6,694 bases of DNA from Accumulibacter sp. GTDB taxonomy: Bacteria > Pseudomonadota > Gammaproteobacteria > Burkholderiales > Rhodocyclaceae. The first letter of the stretch is position 1, and the number at the start of each line of letters is the position of its first letter. The stretch is taken from the NCBI GenBank assembly GCA_003538495.1, contig DPSD01000337.1, positions 2,403-9,096 on the forward strand. Direction: 5' to 3'. Under the pieces are notes generated by a model, which was given only the letters and a program-made list of their open reading frames with translations, was not told where the DNA came from and did no database searches. This document shows, in pieces, positions 5,225 through 6,694 of the stretch. A program made the position numbers and the translations under genes.

Positions 5225-6036
5225 AATCGACGATCGGGGATTCGCTTCAGGTGAAGGCCGTGAGTTGTCCTGCGATCTCGAGAGCCACACAAGGCGCTGC
5301 GCCATCCGGAGTCGGCGCTGAAGTGCCCGATTTTTTCTCGCTGATCGATCGGCAGGCCGCTATCGTGGTGAGTCTCGCCAGGACCACGCGGGCGATCTTG
5401 CAGGGGAAGGAATCAGTCCATTCGGTTCGCTTGCTCGACCTGGAGCAGCGCCGGCAGGAACTGCGGCGACGCAATCAGGCGGCGCTCAACTCGCCAGCCG
5501 CGCTGACCGCCGATGTGGGCGAAATAAACTGGACCATGGAGGCTCTTGATCGCGTGGCGGCTGGCCTGTTCCGGACCGCCCGGGGAGTCGATCAGGGTGG
5601 GTCGGGGCCGGACGAAACCAGTTGCCTGATGATCGAGGCCATCGAGACAGCGACCGAGAGTCTGCGGCACGGCTACAGTCGCCTGGCGAACGGGTCGCCG
5701 GTTGCGGAGTGCGATGCGGATGCCGCGATGGCGAGTGAGCAGGTGTTGGGAGGCGAGCGGTGGTTGCGTTTTCCGGAGGCGGCCGAGCTGGAACCGGCCG
5801 CTCTATCGCAGCCGGATGGTGAACTGTTCGCCGAGGCTGCCGGACATCCGGCCGGTCGTCGCGTTGGCAGGCTCGACGAGTTGCACGCCAAGCTGGCCGC
5901 CATCACGCTGGAAGTTGTCAAAGCCGGTGCGATACTCAGGAACTGGTCACGGCAGCTGGCAGCGGGCTGGCACGATAGAAGGTCGTGTGGCGGCGGCCAA
6001 CAGGCGCGGCCGGTCTGGCCGTTGATGGGCAGTTGA
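5221..6036 (+). CDS. Divergent PhoU/DUF47-like protein
   Basis: A 271-residue predicted helical protein. It aligns without gaps, at an offset of 12 residues, with the pit-linked DUF47 protein over at least residues 35-110. Shared positions include VPDFFSL (35-41), Gln45, the D73/E75 positions, D98, E101 and LD (109-110). A weaker match, GYSRLANGSP against GYGRLGSDP, continues further on, and a helix near the C-terminus matches the end of DUF47. It has lost key residues: the Asp of the acidic motif is Gln79, TPIDRED has become TADVGE, and the C-terminal ExxxD is missing. Metal binding is therefore unlikely by comparison. It is longer than its relative at both ends, with an N-terminal extension and a Gly/Arg-rich tail. 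ATG 5221 is chosen because it overlaps the CYTH-CHAD stop as ATGA; the upstream in-frame ATG at 5131 would overlap that gene by about 90 nt. The function is inferred to be regulatory or structural in phosphate or polyphosphate metabolism. Confidence 0.8.
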   Translation: MKSTIGDSLQVKAVSCPAISRATQGAAPSGVGAEVPDFFSLIDRQAAIVVSLARTTRAILQGKESVHSVRLLDLEQRRQELRRRNQAALNSPAALTADVGEINWTMEALDRVAAGLFRTARGVDQGGSGPDETSCLMIEAIETATESLRHGYSRLANGSPVAECDADAAMASEQVLGGERWLRFPEAAELEPAALSQPDGELFAEAAGHPAGRRVGRLDELHAKLAAITLEVVKAGAILRNWSRQLAAGWHDRRSCGGGQQARPVWPLMGS

Positions 6037-6125
6037 CTGTCAGCCATTCGTGGCGTCAGCGGTTGCCGACAGGAGACAGTGCGCCCGGCGCAAGGTCTTT
6101 ACAGCATCGAGGAGAGGTAAGCATC

Positions 6126-6694
6126 ATGGATACGCAGTTCCACTCGGCACCGGCTTTGGCCAGCCGGAGGTCGCTTGAAAACGATCTGGACCGCTTGCTG
6201 GACGCGGCGGCAGAAGCGACCGCAGTCTTCAGGGCAGCCGTTGAGGCCTACCTGACGGCGGGTTCCGAGAGTGCCTGCTGGTCGCTGGCCCAGAGGATCA
6301 GCACGCAGATGTGCACGGTAGACGAGTTGCAGCAGAGGTTCGCGACGGGAACGCGTGACGCGACGTTTGAGAGCGGCACGCGTCCCGGGATGATCGAACC
6401 ATTGAACGCCGTGACCGGACTGCTCAGGGAGATGCGGCGCCAGATCACCGCTTTTGCCGTCGAATCGGGTTTCTCCGGTGACACTCGTGAAATTCCCTCG
6501 TACCTCGTCACCGACCTGCAGGAACTGAGCGAGACGGTCTGCGCGGCGGTCGACGAGCTGATCGAGGGTTGTCGCCCGTGCATGCTGCTATGGGGCCAGC
6601 CAATGTGCGTTGGCGGCGATCTCGGCGTCAGCTGGTACGAAAGCCAGGCAGATCGGCGTTCGATGCAACTGATCAAACAGATCTTGGCCGATGA
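6126..6694 (+). CDS. Third PhoU/DUF47-like protein, 3' truncated by window end
   Basis: An open frame of 189 codons that runs off the window, preceded by a strong Shine-Dalgarno, AGGAGAGG (6110-6117), 8 nt before ATG. The translation is helical throughout, with no membrane segment. It follows the DUF47/PhoU pattern: LENDLDRLLDAAAEAT (17-32), a middle helix pair with VTGLLREM, and a last helix with YESQADRRSMQLIKQI (171-186) that keeps the PhoU-type ExxxD (E172, D176). The first acidic motif is mostly lost (ISTQMCTVDE, with only the Asp kept), and no TPIDRED is present. It lacks perhaps 20-30 C-terminal residues, judging from family length. It lies 89 nt after the previous gene, a gap with no recognised promoter, so it is probably in the same operon. 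The family assignment is by eye and less certain than for the other two. Confidence 0.7.
   Translation, partial: MDTQFHSAPALASRRSLENDLDRLLDAAAEATAVFRAAVEAYLTAGSESACWSLAQRISTQMCTVDELQQRFATGTRDATFESGTRPGMIEPLNAVTGLLREMRRQITAFAVESGFSGDTREIPSYLVTDLQELSETVCAAVDELIEGCRPCMLLWGQPMCVGGDLGVSWYESQADRRSMQLIKQILAD

Noticed and set aside
4550..5305. Minus-strand open frame (251 codons) opposite CYTH-CHAD
   Set aside because: It is antisense to the conserved CHAD repeats, a by-product of high GC content.
6248..6676. Minus-strand open frame opposite the last gene
   Set aside because: The + strand frame from 6126 has a strong Shine-Dalgarno, a helical PhoU-like pattern and operon position; the antisense frame has none of these.

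Overview
The window looks like chromosomal DNA of a GC-rich proteobacterium. The gene set is an inorganic-phosphate transporter, a CYTH-CHAD polyphosphate-type protein and several PhoU-like proteins. This recalls a polyphosphate-accumulating betaproteobacterium of the Accumulibacter/Rhodocyclales type. That assignment rests on gene content and style, not on a marker gene. All recognisable genes are on the + strand.

Layout: (1) 1-659 is the 3' end of a sigma-54 enhancer-binding activator (AAA+ end, then a Fis-type HTH). (2) 660-1505 is a long non-coding stretch with an AT-rich patch, palindromes, a paired GGTGTAAC/GTTACACC motif and sigma-54 -24/-12 elements. (3) 1506-3205 is a two-gene unit, a short PiT phosphate transporter followed 2 nt later by a DUF47/PhoU-like partner, with a GC-rich stem-loop after it. 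(4) 3206-3745 is a second non-coding stretch with the same paired motif, a near-consensus sigma-54 promoter and a long stem-loop just after the predicted transcript start. (5) 3746-6694 is a second unit: a CYTH-CHAD protein, a divergent PhoU/DUF47-like protein joined to it by an ATGA overlap, and a third PhoU/DUF47-like protein cut by the window end.

The main observation is regulatory. The two upstream regions are otherwise dissimilar, but both carry GGTGTAACGTT on the + strand, then TTTTGTT(A/G)CACCC in inverted orientation, then a GG-N10-GC sigma-54 element. The spacings match to within 1-2 bp: 101/103 bp between half-sites, and 79/78 bp from the inner site to the -24 GG. With an enhancer-binding protein gene immediately upstream, this suggests one sigma-54 regulon driving both phosphate import (pit-DUF47) and a polyphosphate-associated operon (CYTH-CHAD plus two PhoU-like proteins). 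No Pho box was recognised.

The second observation is about the proteins. The CYTH domain lacks several usual triphosphate- or metal-binding residues. Both downstream PhoU-like proteins have lost most of the acidic motifs kept in the pit-linked DUF47 protein. The second operon may therefore encode binding or scaffold proteins rather than enzymes.
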